A stretch of 64,000 bases of DNA from Haloferax mediterranei ATCC 33500. GTDB lineage: Archaea > Halobacteriota > Halobacteria > Halobacteriales > Haloferacaceae. A model generated the notes under the pieces. The model searched no databases and was not told the DNA's origin. It saw only the letters and a program-made list of their open reading frames with translations. The stretch covers positions 62,001-126,000 of the forward strand of contig NC_017941.2 of the NCBI RefSeq assembly GCF_000306765.2, given 5' to 3'. Below, piece by piece: positions 52,036-61,344 of this stretch (positions are counted from its first letter, which is position 1; each line of letters starts with the position of its first letter). The translations under genes and the position numbers were made by a program.

Positions 52036-52926
52036 TCACTCCCAAAGCGTCGGTTCGGAGACGGTCTCGTCGACCGCATCGCGCCACGAATAGCTCGGTT
52101 CCCAGTTGAACAGGTCACCCGCTTTCGCAGTCGAGAGTGCGGATTCTTCCCCGTCGAGCGAGCAGTCGTCTGGAAGCTCACCCCAGTACTTCTCGGCGGC
52201 GCCCGCGGTCGGCCGCCCGAGATACGTGTCTGCGGCCGCTGCGTGGACCGCTTCGTGACCCGAAACCGGATTTTCGAGGGCGGTGGCGACCAGTTCGGCC
52301 ACGTCGCGCACGTCGACGTACGTCCAGAAGTTCCCTGCTCCGGCTTCGAAGTCACCGGATACCGCGATATCGCGACAGTTGTACTCGCCGGGATACTGAA
52401 TCCACGACGGGCGGATGGCACAGGACGAGACGTCGTACTTTCGGGCGACCATCTTCGACACCTCTTCACCGGCGACTTTGGCGGTCCCGTATGGGTCCTC
52501 GGGCCGAAGTGGGTGGTCCTCGGTAATTGGGAGAACGTCGGGAAGCCGCTTTTCCTCGGCGAAGGCGAAGCCGTAGGCGCTTTCGGACGACGCCCAGACG
52601 ATTCTCGAATCGGCTCGGGCGGCAGCGACGAGGACGTTGTACGTCGATTGGACGTTCGTCTCGAAGACGCGACTGCCGGCGTGACGGGTCGGCGACGGGA
52701 TGGCCGCCCAGTGGACCACTGCGTCGGGGTCGATGTCGGCAACGAGGTCGGCCACTTCACCCATCTCCATCAGGTCGGCAGCGCGGAAATCGACGTTCTC
52801 GCGGGCGTCAACCTCGAACCCGGGGTGGTCGAGGTCGACGGCGACGACCTCGTACTCCTCGGCGAGGCGGTCGGTTATCCAGCGACCCGAGCGGCCGAGA
52901 GCGCCGGTGACGACGAGAGTTTCCAT
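52036..52926 (-). CDS. NAD-dependent epimerase/dehydratase family protein
   Basis: This 296-residue extended SDR has the nucleotide loop VTGALGRSGRWITDRL, the VVHWAAIPSP strand, the Ser of WASSESAYG, and the catalytic Tyr-Lys in DPYGTAKVAGEE (YxxxK). The family includes UDP-sugar epimerases and uronate dehydrogenases; the ASSESAYGF and HPLRPEDPYG wording is common in the latter type. The exact substrate is not defined. It is separate from neighbours. Confidence 0.87.
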   Translation of the reverse strand: METLVVTGALGRSGRWITDRLAEEYEVVAVDLDHPGFEVDARENVDFRAADLMEMGEVADLVADIDPDAVVHWAAIPSPTRHAGSRVFETNVQSTYNVLVAAARADSRIVWASSESAYGFAFAEEKRLPDVLPITEDHPLRPEDPYGTAKVAGEEVSKMVARKYDVSSCAIRPSWIQYPGEYNCRDIAVSGDFEAGAGNFWTYVDVRDVAELVATALENPVSGHEAVHAAAADTYLGRPTAGAAEKYWGELPDDCSLDGEESALSTAKAGDLFNWEPSYSWRDAVDETVSEPTLWE

Positions 52927-52993
52927 GGTTCGTAGTGGGCCGCAGCCGTCTAAACCCACCCGATGCCGTGCGACACATTTGCACTCCAACAGC

Positions 52994-53002
52994 GTTTATT
53001 AG
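52994..53002 (+). promoter_or_regulatory. TATA-like box of the HtpX protease gene
   Basis: GTTTATTAG lies 22-30 bases before the ATG at 53024, consistent with a leaderless message. Confidence 0.55.
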
Positions 53003-53023
53003 CCTGATTACTAATCACGGCGT

Positions 53024-53905
53024 ATGGAATGGAAACCGGACTGGGGGCTTCGTGGGCGGATGGCGTTCACGATGTTCCTTCTGTTCGCCCTCTACATCGT
53101 CTTTGCAGGGGTGTTAGCAGTCTACTTCACGAACCTGACTGTCGTCGTCGGGTTCATGAGCATCTTCCTCTTCGCCCAGTTGTTCTTCAGCGACAAACTC
53201 GCGCTCTACAGCATGGGCGCGCACGTCGTCGACGAAGACGACGGCCCGCAGGCGAAGAAACTCCACGCGATGGTCGGTCGCCTCTCGCAGCAGGCCGACC
53301 TGCCGAAGCCGAAAATCGCCATCGCCGACACGTCGGTCCCGAACGCCTTCGCAACGGGTCGCTCGCAGAAGAACTCGGCCGTCTGCGTCACGACCGGTCT
53401 GATGCGCACGCTCGACGACGACGAGTTAGAAGGCGTCATCGCGCACGAACTCGCGCACGTGAAGAACCGCGACGTGATGGTCATGACCATCGCGTCGTTC
53501 CTCTCCAGCATCGCCTTCCTCATCGTTCGCTGGGGCTGGTTCTTCGGTGGCGACGACAACCGCGAGAACGTGCCGGTCATCGTCGCAATCCTCGCGTCGC
53601 TCGTCGTCTGGATTATCTCGTATCTCCTGATTCGGGCGCTCTCGCGCTACCGCGAGTACGCCGCCGACCGCGGGGCCGCCGTCATCACGGGTCGACCCTC
53701 CGCACTTGCCTCCGCCTTGCTCAAGATTTCGGGGCGGATGGAGAACGTCCCGAAGCGCGACATGCGCGAGACCTCGGAGATGAATGCGTTCTTCATCATC
53801 CCCATCAAGTCGGACTTCATCGGTCGCCTGTTCAGCACCCACCCGTCGACCGAAAAGCGCGTCGACCGCCTCCGCGACATGGAGCGCGAGATGGAGACGT
53901 TCTAG
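53024..53905 (+). CDS. htpX: HtpX-like membrane zinc metalloprotease (M48)
   Basis: The 293-residue protein has two N-terminal hydrophobic segments, the zinc motif HELAHVKNRDV near residue 144, two further helices (IASFLSSIAFLIVRWGWFF and VIVAILASLVVWIISYLLI) and the third ligand region REYAADRGAAVITG. The end STHPSTEKRVDRLRDME is typical of HtpX. It degrades misfolded membrane proteins under stress. A leaderless promoter precedes it. Length and motifs are standard. Confidence 0.95.
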   Translation: MEWKPDWGLRGRMAFTMFLLFALYIVFAGVLAVYFTNLTVVVGFMSIFLFAQLFFSDKLALYSMGAHVVDEDDGPQAKKLHAMVGRLSQQADLPKPKIAIADTSVPNAFATGRSQKNSAVCVTTGLMRTLDDDELEGVIAHELAHVKNRDVMVMTIASFLSSIAFLIVRWGWFFGGDDNRENVPVIVAILASLVVWIISYLLIRALSRYREYAADRGAAVITGRPSALASALLKISGRMENVPKRDMRETSEMNAFFIIPIKSDFIGRLFSTHPSTEKRVDRLRDMEREMETF

Positions 53906-53997
53906 TCGGACGCTGATTTTTTCGGGTTGTCGTGTTTGCACCTCTGCGAGGTGCTTCTCTCTCGCATATTTATGACAGTCTGGTAACCCATCTGTCT

Positions 53998-55092
53998 ATG
54001 ATGAGCCTTCCTGCGAGTATCGATGTGAACGAATTAGCGTCGTATCTCTCGGCGGAACTCGGGGTTACGGTGACCGATTTTCGGCTTCTCAACGACAAAC
54101 TCAACGTGATGCTCGCAGTTTCGACTGCGAACGACGAGAATGCCTTCGTGCTCCGGCGGCCGAAGAAGTTGCGACACGACGGGTTGTTCGATGAACTAAA
54201 ACGGGAGTACGAGCTACTGCAACGCCTCCAAGAGACGGCGGTTCCGACGCAGACGCCGGTGCTGTTCTGTGACGACGAGTCGATTCTGGGAGTGCCGTTT
54301 TTCGTGACGACGTATCTCGACGGCGAGACGATTCCGGCCGGGACCGACCTGCCTGAGCGGTTCCAAAACCCGACTGCACGCGAGCACGTCGCGACCGATT
54401 TCATAGATTTACTCGCTGAAATACACTCGCTCGACATCGAACCGTTCGCGGATGTCTGTGAACGCCGCTCCCCACGCGAACAGGTTGCCCGTGCGACTGA
54501 ACGGATGGGAGAGGCTGCGCGCGTGACCGGGCACGACCTCTCGACGCTTCGAACCGTCGCAACATGGTTGCAGGAAAATGCTCCACCGTCGCCGGAGACG
54601 ACGCTCACCCACGGCGATTTCAGGCCGAGTAATATCGTCTTCGCGGAAAAGAACCACCCCGAGTTTGCTGGCGTCATCGACTGGGAAACGGCGCTGCTCG
54701 GCGACCCCTTGACCGAACTCGGCTACGTCTCGCTCTACTGGCGAGACGAGGACGACCCGACGCGCTCGCTCGCCGAACTCGAATCGAAGTACGCCGACGC
54801 GGGCGGCATCCAACACGTCAGGGAGCTCGACGAACACGGATTCGCTCCGTTCTCTACGAAACCCGGTAGCCCTTCCAGACGAGAACTCATCGCTCGCTAC
54901 GAGGAACAGTCGGGTATCGAATTCGAGAATAAGCGGTTCTACCGGACGTATTCGGCGTTTATGCTTGCAACGGTCTGGGCAGACCTCGACCGACACGACG
55001 TGGAGACCGGTTCGGAAGCGACCAGAGGGGCGCTTATCAACTACATGTCGCTGGTTGCCGACGACATCGTTCACGGAGAACTCCACGACTGA
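53998..55092 (+). CDS. APH/ACAD10-type phosphotransferase
   Basis: The 364-residue protein has the choline/aminoglycoside kinase fold: nucleotide-binding FVLRRPKK, the catalytic THGDFRPSNIVF motif and metal-binding VIDWETALLGDPLTELGY. These motifs and the N-terminal DFRLLNDKLNVMLAVS resemble ACAD10-type phosphotransferases associated with acyl-CoA metabolism. Adjacent ATGs at 53998 and 54001 could both start it; TATA-like CATATTTATG is at 53965-53974. The substrate is not known. Confidence 0.87.
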   Translation: MMSLPASIDVNELASYLSAELGVTVTDFRLLNDKLNVMLAVSTANDENAFVLRRPKKLRHDGLFDELKREYELLQRLQETAVPTQTPVLFCDDESILGVPFFVTTYLDGETIPAGTDLPERFQNPTAREHVATDFIDLLAEIHSLDIEPFADVCERRSPREQVARATERMGEAARVTGHDLSTLRTVATWLQENAPPSPETTLTHGDFRPSNIVFAEKNHPEFAGVIDWETALLGDPLTELGYVSLYWRDEDDPTRSLAELESKYADAGGIQHVRELDEHGFAPFSTKPGSPSRRELIARYEEQSGIEFENKRFYRTYSAFMLATVWADLDRHDVETGSEATRGALINYMSLVADDIVHGELHD

Positions 55093-55145
55093 GCGCCGAA
55101 CCGTTCTCCCACGACGCTAAGTTACCACCCGCCTTACCGGTGGCC

Positions 55146-55751
55146 ATGGGACTCTTCGATTCAGTTCGTGCCGCACTCGGTATCAGCGCCGAGTCCGACG
55201 CGACCAGCCGAGCCGACCCCGACGACCTCTTCGGGATGAGCACGGCGTATCTCACGATGGAAGCCGACCTCCGGTTCGACTCGGCCGACGAGGCGGCCCT
55301 CTGTTTTTCCTCCGTAGACAGTACCGACTTCACCGAGACCGTCGACGCCGTCGAGGAAATTCTCACCGCCGGGAGCGAAGAAACCGGCACCGAATTCCGC
55401 CGCCACACGGACGGTCACGGCTACAATTGGGTCATCCTCGTCGACGACGACCCCGAGGACCTCGTGACGAGCGTCCACTTCGCCGCCGACGAGTTCATCG
55501 AACGCGGCTACGGGTCGCGCCTTCTCGCTGCTCTCTTCGGCTTCCGGCGAGACGGCGACCGTGCCTACTGGGTTTACTCGTTCCGCCGGGGCGCGTACTA
55601 CCCCTTCGCCCCGCAGGGGACCTCGAAGCGGAACCAACAACTGGAGTTCAAACTCGAATCGGTCCTCGACGGCGAATTAGAAATCGAAGACGACGAGAGC
55701 TACTGGTACCCGCTTTGGCCATCGACGCGCGATGGCCACCCGTGGTCGTGA
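55146..55751 (+). CDS. PspA-associated protein PspAB
   Basis: The 201-residue protein matches the PspAB family: GLFDSVRAALG at the start, FGMSTAYLTMEADL, a central NWVILVDDDPEDLVTSVHFA, and the late RRGAYYPFAPQG followed by WYPLWP. PspAB is a conserved partner of PspA, the phage-shock membrane-repair protein. No pspA gene lies here, so it acts with a distant PspA or has its own role. The ATG at 55146 is used rather than an in-frame GTG six bases earlier. Confidence 0.82.
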   Translation: MGLFDSVRAALGISAESDATSRADPDDLFGMSTAYLTMEADLRFDSADEAALCFSSVDSTDFTETVDAVEEILTAGSEETGTEFRRHTDGHGYNWVILVDDDPEDLVTSVHFAADEFIERGYGSRLLAALFGFRRDGDRAYWVYSFRRGAYYPFAPQGTSKRNQQLEFKLESVLDGELEIEDDESYWYPLWPSTRDGHPWS

Positions 55752-55776
55752 GTCGATGCGGCGGCTTCTCGTTCGC

Positions 55777-55974
55777 TTAGCGACCGTACAATAGATACGA
55801 GAAGCCCATAAACGCGAACGCTGCGCCGAAGAAGAAGACAAACAGCACTCTTGCCAGCGTCTCATATGGTCTGAGCGCCGCCGCGGAAACCGCGCCAGCG
55901 ACTGCGCTCCCGATGATGAGAAACGCTCCGGTTTGCCACTCTTCGATGAACTCGACGGCGGTCTTTTCCGACAT
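55777..55974 (-). CDS. Small membrane protein (65 aa)
   Basis: The protein has a short acidic N-terminus (SEKTAVEFIEEWQ) and two hydrophobic segments (TGAFLIIGSAVAGAVSAAAL and ARVLFVFFFGAAFAFMGFSY). A TATA-like GCTTTATGC at 55998-56006, 24-32 bases before the ATG, supports a leaderless gene. No family recognised. It converges on the PspAB gene, 25 bases apart. Confidence 0.68.
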   Translation of the reverse strand: MSEKTAVEFIEEWQTGAFLIIGSAVAGAVSAAALRPYETLARVLFVFFFGAAFAFMGFSYLLYGR

Positions 55975-56109
55975 ATGTAGTCACAATTTCACTTAGCATA
56001 AAGCACTGCTGATGGCCGAATCGCTTCGTCTTCTGACTTCAACCCTCGTCAGACACTCGTCATCGGGTCGCCGCAGTCTTTCGATTTCACTTTCACTCCG
56101 CTGTTAACG

Positions 56110-56118
56110 AGGGTTTAT
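56110..56118 (+). promoter_or_regulatory. TATA-like box of radA
   Basis: AGGGTTTATG ends 26 bases before the ATG at 56144 and supports a leaderless start there, rejecting a longer frame from 56117. Confidence 0.55.
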
Positions 56119-56143
56119 GTGGGTATGGGCGGAACGACTGGGT

Positions 56144-57175
56144 ATGGCAGAAGACGACCTCGAAAATCTCCCCGGCGTCGGCCCGGCTACCGCCGACAAA
56201 CTCGTCGAGAGCGGTTACGACAGCTATCAGTCCATCGCAGTCGCCAGTCCCGGCGAACTGTCGAACAAAGCTGATATCGGCAACAGCACGGCGGCCGACA
56301 TCATCAACGCGGCCCGTGACGCGGCCGACATCGGTGGCTTCGAGACCGGTTCGATGGTCCTCGAACGACGCCAGCAAATCGGCAAGCTGAGCTGGCAAAT
56401 CGACGAAGTTGACGAACTCCTCGGCGGCGGACTCGAAACCCAGTCTATCACCGAAGTCTACGGTGAGTTCGGTGCCGGTAAGTCCCAGGTCACACACCAA
56501 CTGTCCGTCAACGTCCAGCTTCCGCCCGAAGAAGGCGGTCTTGGCGGCGGCTGTATCTTCATCGACTCCGAAGACACGTTCCGCCCGGAGCGTATCGACG
56601 ACATGGTCCGCGGCCTCGAAGACGACGTCCTCGAAGCGACCCTCGCCGACCGCGACATCGAGGGCTCTATCGACGACGAAGAGACGATGACGGCGCTCGT
56701 CGACGACTTCCTCGACAAGATTCACGTCGCGAAGGCGTTCAACTCCAACCACCAGATTCTCCTCGCTGAGAAGGCCAAGGAACTCGCTGGCGACCACGAA
56801 GACTCCGACTGGCCGGTTCGCCTGCTTTGTGTCGACTCCCTTACGGCCCACTTCCGCGCCGAGTACGTCGGTCGCGGCGAACTTGCCGAACGCCAGCAGA
56901 AGCTCAACAAGCACCTCCACGACCTGATGCGCATCGGCGACCTGTTCAACACTGGCATCCTCGTGACGAACCAAGTCGCGTCGAATCCCGACTCCTACTT
57001 CGGCGACCCGACGCAGCCTATCGGTGGCAACATCCTCGGCCACACCTCGACGTTCCGTATCTACCTCCGCAAGTCGAAGGGCGACAAGCGTATCGTCCGC
57101 CTCGTCGACGCGCCGAACCTCGCCGACGGTGAGGGCATCATGCGCGTGCAGGACGCCGGTCTCAAGCCCGAATAG
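56144..57175 (+). CDS. radA: DNA repair and recombination protein RadA
   Basis: RadA is the archaeal recombinase that forms filaments on single-stranded DNA for strand exchange. The 343-residue protein has the N-terminal helix-hairpin-helix domain ([20 protein letters not shown]), Walker [10 protein letters not shown] near residue 107, Walker [17 protein letters not shown], and the L2 region [20 protein letters not shown]. No intein is present, unlike in some haloarchaeal RadA proteins. It is monocistronic. Confidence 0.98.
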   Translation: MAEDDLENLPGVGPATADKLVESGYDSYQSIAVASPGELSNKADIGNSTAADIINAARDAADIGGFETGSMVLERRQQIGKLSWQIDEVDELLGGGLETQSITEVYGEFGAGKSQVTHQLSVNVQLPPEEGGLGGGCIFIDSEDTFRPERIDDMVRGLEDDVLEATLADRDIEGSIDDEETMTALVDDFLDKIHVAKAFNSNHQILLAEKAKELAGDHEDSDWPVRLLCVDSLTAHFRAEYVGRGELAERQQKLNKHLHDLMRIGDLFNTGILVTNQVASNPDSYFGDPTQPIGGNILGHTSTFRIYLRKSKGDKRIVRLVDAPNLADGEGIMRVQDAGLKPE

Positions 57176-57396
57176 ATTCGGTTCGAACCGCTCTCAGACT
57201 CCATATTTCTTCCCCCCTTTCAGTCTCTGAGCGCCAGCAGTCGTGCTTAGTTTCCTATTTACCGCCCTATCTGGACGTTCCCATCTTGATATATTTGGAC
57301 TTTAAACACACCCTACTGCCCACTTGTTCTCACAATCTTGGAACTACAGTCCAATACTATCTCTTTCGAGAACCACTATTCATATAGGTGAACACA

Positions 57397-58542
57397 ATGA
57401 CGAAACGAATCGTAGTCGTTGGCGGTGGTACCGGCGGTACGGTGGTTTCGAACCGCCTCGCCGAGGAACTCGCGGCGGAGGTGGATACGGGCGACGTAGA
57501 ACTCGTCCTTGTCACCGACGATACCAAGCACGTCTACAAGCCGGTCTTCCTGTATGTCCCGTTCGGACTCGCGGAACCGGAAGACGGCGTCCGAGACCTG
57601 CGAGAACTCGTCGACGAGCGAGTGAACATCGTCATCAACCGGGTTCGTCGCGTCGACACCGAGGAAAAACGGCTCTACTGCCAAGACGGCGACGAAGTTA
57701 TCGACTACGACACACTCGTCCTCTCGACCGGTGCGAAACTCGACCCCGACGCGGTTCCCGGATTCAAAGAGGGTGCTCATCACTTCTACAGCGCCGCTGG
57801 TGCCGAACAACTTCGTGAGGCACTCGCCGAATTCGACGGCGGTCGCCTCGTCTTGAGCGTCGTCGGGACTCCGCACATGTGCCCGGCCGCACCGCTCGAA
57901 TTCACGTTCATCGTAGAGGATTGGCTGCGCGACCAGGGACTCCACGAGGACACCGAACTCGTCTACACGTATCCCATCGAGCGGAGCCACGGGAAACCCG
58001 AAGTCGCCGCGTGGGCTGACCCCATTCTCGCCGAACGGGGCGTCCGCGTCGAAACCGACTTCGTCGTTGACGCTATCGACCCCAATGACCGGGCCGTCCA
58101 CGCCGAAAACGGCGGGGAAGTCGAATATGACCTGCTCGTCGGCATCCCGCCGCACCGGGGCGACGACCTGATACTCGAATCGGGTCTCGGCGACAACGGC
58201 TGGGTCGAAGTCAACCAGCGGACGCTCGAAGCAACGGACGCAGCGGACGTGTACGCCATCGGCGACACAGCGTCGTTGCCCGTTCCGAAAGCAGGGAGTG
58301 CAGCGCACTTCCAGGCGTTTGCTGTCGCAGACCGTATCGCCTCGAAGGTCCGGAACCACACGCCCACGAAGAAGTACGACGGCAAGACGGTCTGTTTCGT
58401 CGAGACCGGACTGGACGAAGCGTCGTTCGTCTCGTTCGACTACGAGACGCCCGCGACGATGCGCCGGCCGTCGAAGACGATCCACTGGGCGAAACACGCG
58501 TACAACGAATCGTACTGGCTGACCGCCCGCGGGATGCTTTGA
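57397..58542 (+). CDS. Sulfide:quinone oxidoreductase-like flavoprotein
   Basis: The 381-residue protein starts RIVVVGGGTGGTVVSNRLAE, an FAD-binding Rossmann motif, and has Cys residues at about 94 (LYCQDG), 161 (PHMCPAAP) and 336 (TVCFVE), resembling the three redox Cys of SQR. The second FAD motif ADVYAIGDTASLPVPKAGS is present. It probably oxidises sulfide or a related persulfide and feeds electrons to the quinone pool. Shine-Dalgarno AGGTG at 57386-57390 precedes the ATG. It is followed by a DUF1641 gene. Confidence 0.85.
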   Translation: MTKRIVVVGGGTGGTVVSNRLAEELAAEVDTGDVELVLVTDDTKHVYKPVFLYVPFGLAEPEDGVRDLRELVDERVNIVINRVRRVDTEEKRLYCQDGDEVIDYDTLVLSTGAKLDPDAVPGFKEGAHHFYSAAGAEQLREALAEFDGGRLVLSVVGTPHMCPAAPLEFTFIVEDWLRDQGLHEDTELVYTYPIERSHGKPEVAAWADPILAERGVRVETDFVVDAIDPNDRAVHAENGGEVEYDLLVGIPPHRGDDLILESGLGDNGWVEVNQRTLEATDAADVYAIGDTASLPVPKAGSAAHFQAFAVADRIASKVRNHTPTKKYDGKTVCFVETGLDEASFVSFDYETPATMRRPSKTIHWAKHAYNESYWLTARGML

Positions 58543-58552
58543 GGTGAGAACA

Positions 58553-58966
58553 ATGCAGAACCAAGAAAACTCACAACCGACCGAACAGGCGGTGCCCGAC
58601 GAACTCGTCCGGGCCATCGAGAACAACCCCGAAGAGGTCGCCGTCCTCGTCGAGCGACTCGGCCTCATCAACGACCTCGTCGATGTGGTCGAACTCGGTA
58701 TGGACGCGGTTGACGACGAAATGGTGCACTCGCTTGCTGGGACTGGCAGCAGACTCGCTGAAGTCGCCGACGACGCTTCGGACCCCGAGACAGTCGCCGG
58801 AATGAAGCGCCTGCTCCGCGCTGTCGGCGATGCGGAAGAAGCCGAGGCCGAACCAGTCGGTGCAGTTGGTCTCCTTCGTGCGACCCGGGACCCGGAAGTG
58901 AAGGCCGGACTCGGCTACCTTGTTGCGCTGGCCGCTGCGCTCGGCGCGCGGACGGATGAAGAATAG
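58553..58966 (+). CDS. DUF1641 domain protein paired with the SQR-like flavoprotein
   Basis: The 137-residue protein has the DUF1641 pattern (NDLVDVVELGMDAVDDEMVH, GTGSRLAEVAD, GLLRATRDPEVKAGLGYLVA). Its start is ten bases after the SQR-like stop with Shine-Dalgarno GAGGTGA at 58541-58547. DUF1641 genes commonly sit beside SQR-like or formate-dehydrogenase genes, suggesting a membrane-anchoring or electron-transfer accessory. The end contains a moderately hydrophobic helix. Confidence 0.86.
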   Translation: MQNQENSQPTEQAVPDELVRAIENNPEEVAVLVERLGLINDLVDVVELGMDAVDDEMVHSLAGTGSRLAEVADDASDPETVAGMKRLLRAVGDAEEAEAEPVGAVGLLRATRDPEVKAGLGYLVALAAALGARTDEE

Positions 58967-58984
58967 GTCACAGACCAGACGAAG

Positions 58985-59410
58985 CTAGTCGTCGTCTTCG
59001 GTTTTCGTCTTCTCGATTTCTATCTCGCCGTCGTGAATCTTCGCGCCGTCCTGTGCGACCTGTCGCGCGAGGACGGCGCACTTGACACGCATCGGCGAGA
59101 TGTCAACGCCGAGCATCTCCGTGATGTCGTCGGTGTCCATCTCGTTCAGTTCCGAGAGCGTCGTGCCCGGGAGTCGCTGGGTGAGCATGCTCGCGGACGC
59201 CTGACTGATGGCACAGCCATCGCCGGAGAACGCGACGCGCTCTATCGTCTCGCCGTCATCGGCGAGCTGCACGTCCATCGTAATCGTATCGCCGCAGGAG
59301 GGGTTTTCCCCCGTGTGAGTGTACGTCGGCGATTCGAGCCGACCGTGGTTTCGGGGGTTCTTGTAGTGGTCCAAAATCTGCTGACGATACATATCTGAGC
59401 CAATGCCCAT
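58985..59410 (-). CDS. sufU: Fe-S cluster scaffold protein SufU/IscU family
   Basis: The 141-residue scaffold has the three conserved Cys in ENPSCGDTI, SGDGCAISQAS and VKCAVLARQ, and an Asp next to the first. This arrangement matches SufU, which accepts sulfur from SufS and carries zinc or builds Fe-S clusters. It lies downstream of sufS on the same strand with 131 bases between them. The C-terminus is charged (KTKTEDDD). Confidence 0.93.
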   Translation of the reverse strand: MGIGSDMYRQQILDHYKNPRNHGRLESPTYTHTGENPSCGDTITMDVQLADDGETIERVAFSGDGCAISQASASMLTQRLPGTTLSELNEMDTDDITEMLGVDISPMRVKCAVLARQVAQDGAKIHDGEIEIEKTKTEDDD

Positions 59411-59541
59411 TGGTGTTCGTCGGGGCTACGCCCGAGCGCCGTAAAAGGATTCCGGGGCCGCGAATCGGTCGATTTCGCCGGTTATACTCGTTCAGTACGA
59501 GGGGTGACTCAGGCGAATAGTTTGAAAGAGACGGGAGGGAT

Positions 59542-60822
59542 TCAGGCGAACAGTTCGCGGGCCACGTCGAGCCCTTCGACCAACTTGTCGACTTCTTCCT
59601 TCGTGTTGTAAATGTAGAAGGACGCTCGCGTCGAGGCGGCAGCGCCGAGTTTGTCGTGGAGCGGTTGCGTACAGTGGTCGCCGGCGCGGATAGCGACGCC
59701 CTGCTCGTTGAGGATGCTGGAGAGGTCGTGGGCGTGGACGCCTTCGAGGTTGAAGGAGACGAGGCCGCCGCGGTCGTCGCCCGGCGGGCCGTAGATTTCG
59801 ATGTCGTCGAACTCGGTGAGGCGGTCGTAGGCGTACTTTGCAAGGAGTTCCTCGTGAGCCTGCACGTTCTCCATGCCGATGTCGTCGAGGTAGTCGACGG
59901 CGGCGGCGAACGCGATACCCTCCGCGATAGGCGGCGTTCCGGCTTCGAACTTCCACGGAAGGTCCTCCCACGTGGCGTCCTCGAAGGTGACGCGGCGAAT
60001 CATCGAGCCACCGTAGAGGTACGGTTGCATCTCTTCGAGAATGTCGCGCTTGCCGTAGAGCGCGCCGATGCCGGTCGGACCGCACATCTTGTGGCCCGAG
60101 AAGGCGAAGAAGTCGGCGTCGATGGCTTCTACGTCGACCGGACGGGTCGGTGCCGACTGTGCGCCGTCGACGAAGATGTACGCACCAACCTCGTGAGCCA
60201 TGTCCGCGAGGTCGGAGACGGGATTGATGGTCCCGAGCGTGTTCGAGATGTGGACGACAGAAACCATCTTCGTCGTCTCGTCGATGAGTTCCTTCGCGTG
60301 CTCCATGTCGAGTCGGCCGTCACTGCCGACGCGGATGTAGCGCACTTCAGCGCCGGTCTTCTTGGCGATTTGCTGCCAGGTGACCAGCGAGGCGTGGTGT
60401 TCCATCTCGGTCAGAACGACAGAGTCGCCCGGGCCGAGTTCTTCGAGGCCCCACGCGTAGGCAACGGTGTTCATCGCCTCGGTGGTGTTCTTAGTGAAGG
60501 CGACTTCTTCACGACCGCCGGAGGCACCGATGAACTCGGCGACTCGGTCGTGAGCCTCCTCGTAGGCGACGGAGGCCTCTTGGCTCATGTGGTGAATACC
60601 ACGGTGGACGTTCGAGTTGTAGCCGTGGTAGTAGTCGACCATCGCGTCGACGACTTGCTTCGGGGTGTGACTCGTGGCGGCGTTGTCGAGATAGACCAGC
60701 GGGATGGTATCGTCGTCGTGCTCGCCCGGCGTCGAAGTGTCGCCGCCGACGTTCCGCTGGAGAATCGGGAAGTCCGCGCGGATGGCGTCGACGTCGACGG
60801 GATACGATTCCTTCGCTTCCAT
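59542..60822 (-). CDS. sufS: Cysteine desulfurase SufS
   Basis: SufS takes sulfur from cysteine with PLP to supply Fe-S clusters. The 426-residue protein has the N-terminal VDAIRADFPILQRNVGG, the PLP Lys in FFAFSGHKMCGPTGIGALYG, the His-rich TEMEHHASLVTWQ and the active-site-loop region VAIRAGDHCTQPLHDKLG, where the Cys of CTQP is the catalytic sulfur carrier. It starts at 60822. SufU follows at 59410, giving a minimal Suf pair. About 220 bases without a gene separate it from DUF424. Confidence 0.95.
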   Translation of the reverse strand: MEAKESYPVDVDAIRADFPILQRNVGGDTSTPGEHDDDTIPLVYLDNAATSHTPKQVVDAMVDYYHGYNSNVHRGIHHMSQEASVAYEEAHDRVAEFIGASGGREEVAFTKNTTEAMNTVAYAWGLEELGPGDSVVLTEMEHHASLVTWQQIAKKTGAEVRYIRVGSDGRLDMEHAKELIDETTKMVSVVHISNTLGTINPVSDLADMAHEVGAYIFVDGAQSAPTRPVDVEAIDADFFAFSGHKMCGPTGIGALYGKRDILEEMQPYLYGGSMIRRVTFEDATWEDLPWKFEAGTPPIAEGIAFAAAVDYLDDIGMENVQAHEELLAKYAYDRLTEFDDIEIYGPPGDDRGGLVSFNLEGVHAHDLSSILNEQGVAIRAGDHCTQPLHDKLGAAASTRASFYIYNTKEEVDKLVEGLDVARELFA

Positions 60823-61041
60823 TAGGCGTGAGTTACGGCCGTAGGCACAACACGTCTTCGGTCCCGGCGTTGTTTCGAAACCGATTTCCGTTGCGTGAGG
60901 CGGCGACTGCTGCCGGAATCGATGACAGTCGCGGGTGCTGAACGGTGTGCAGAGAGTCGAGCAGTGGCGGCGCACGATTCGAAGCCACGGGTACCGAACG
61001 CTTGCAGGACGACGGGAACGAGTAGAACAGACGGCGACGAC

Positions 61042-61344
61042 TCAGCGAAGCCAGAGCAGTTGTGCGTGGAGCGTCCCACCGACTTCGAGAACCGTCTCTT
61101 CGTCCACGAGTCCGGCGTCGATGGCGACGGTGACGGATTCTTCGCCGACGATGTTGGCGACGGTGGCACGGGTAAGACTCTCCACGACGGTATCTTCGTC
61201 GGCCTTTTCGGCTTCTTCGCCGCCGTAGAAGTCCTCCGTCACGTCCAGCGAGACGCCGCCGTCGGTGTACGTCTCACCGAGACAGTCGGCGTCACAGACC
61301 GAAACGAGGAGTCCTTCGGGCGTCTCTCGTTCGCGAAGCAGCAT
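61042..61344 (-). CDS. DUF424-family protein (100 aa)
   Basis: The protein begins MLLRERETPEGLLVSVCDADC and contains DVTEDFYGGEEAEKADEDTV, matching archaeal DUF424. DUF424 genes are often near translation or RNA-processing genes, so a role in those is possible but unproved. The ATG shares one base with the TPR gene stop (TGATG), so it is translated by coupling. No catalytic motif is evident. Confidence 0.85.
   Translation of the reverse strand: MLLRERETPEGLLVSVCDADCLGETYTDGGVSLDVTEDFYGGEEAEKADEDTVVESLTRATVANIVGEESVTVAIDAGLVDEETVLEVGGTLHAQLLWLR

Noticed and set aside
56144..57175. Possible intein in RadA
   Set aside because: Walker A, Walker B and L2 regions are continuous with no insertion; the length of 343 residues is that of an uninterrupted RadA.
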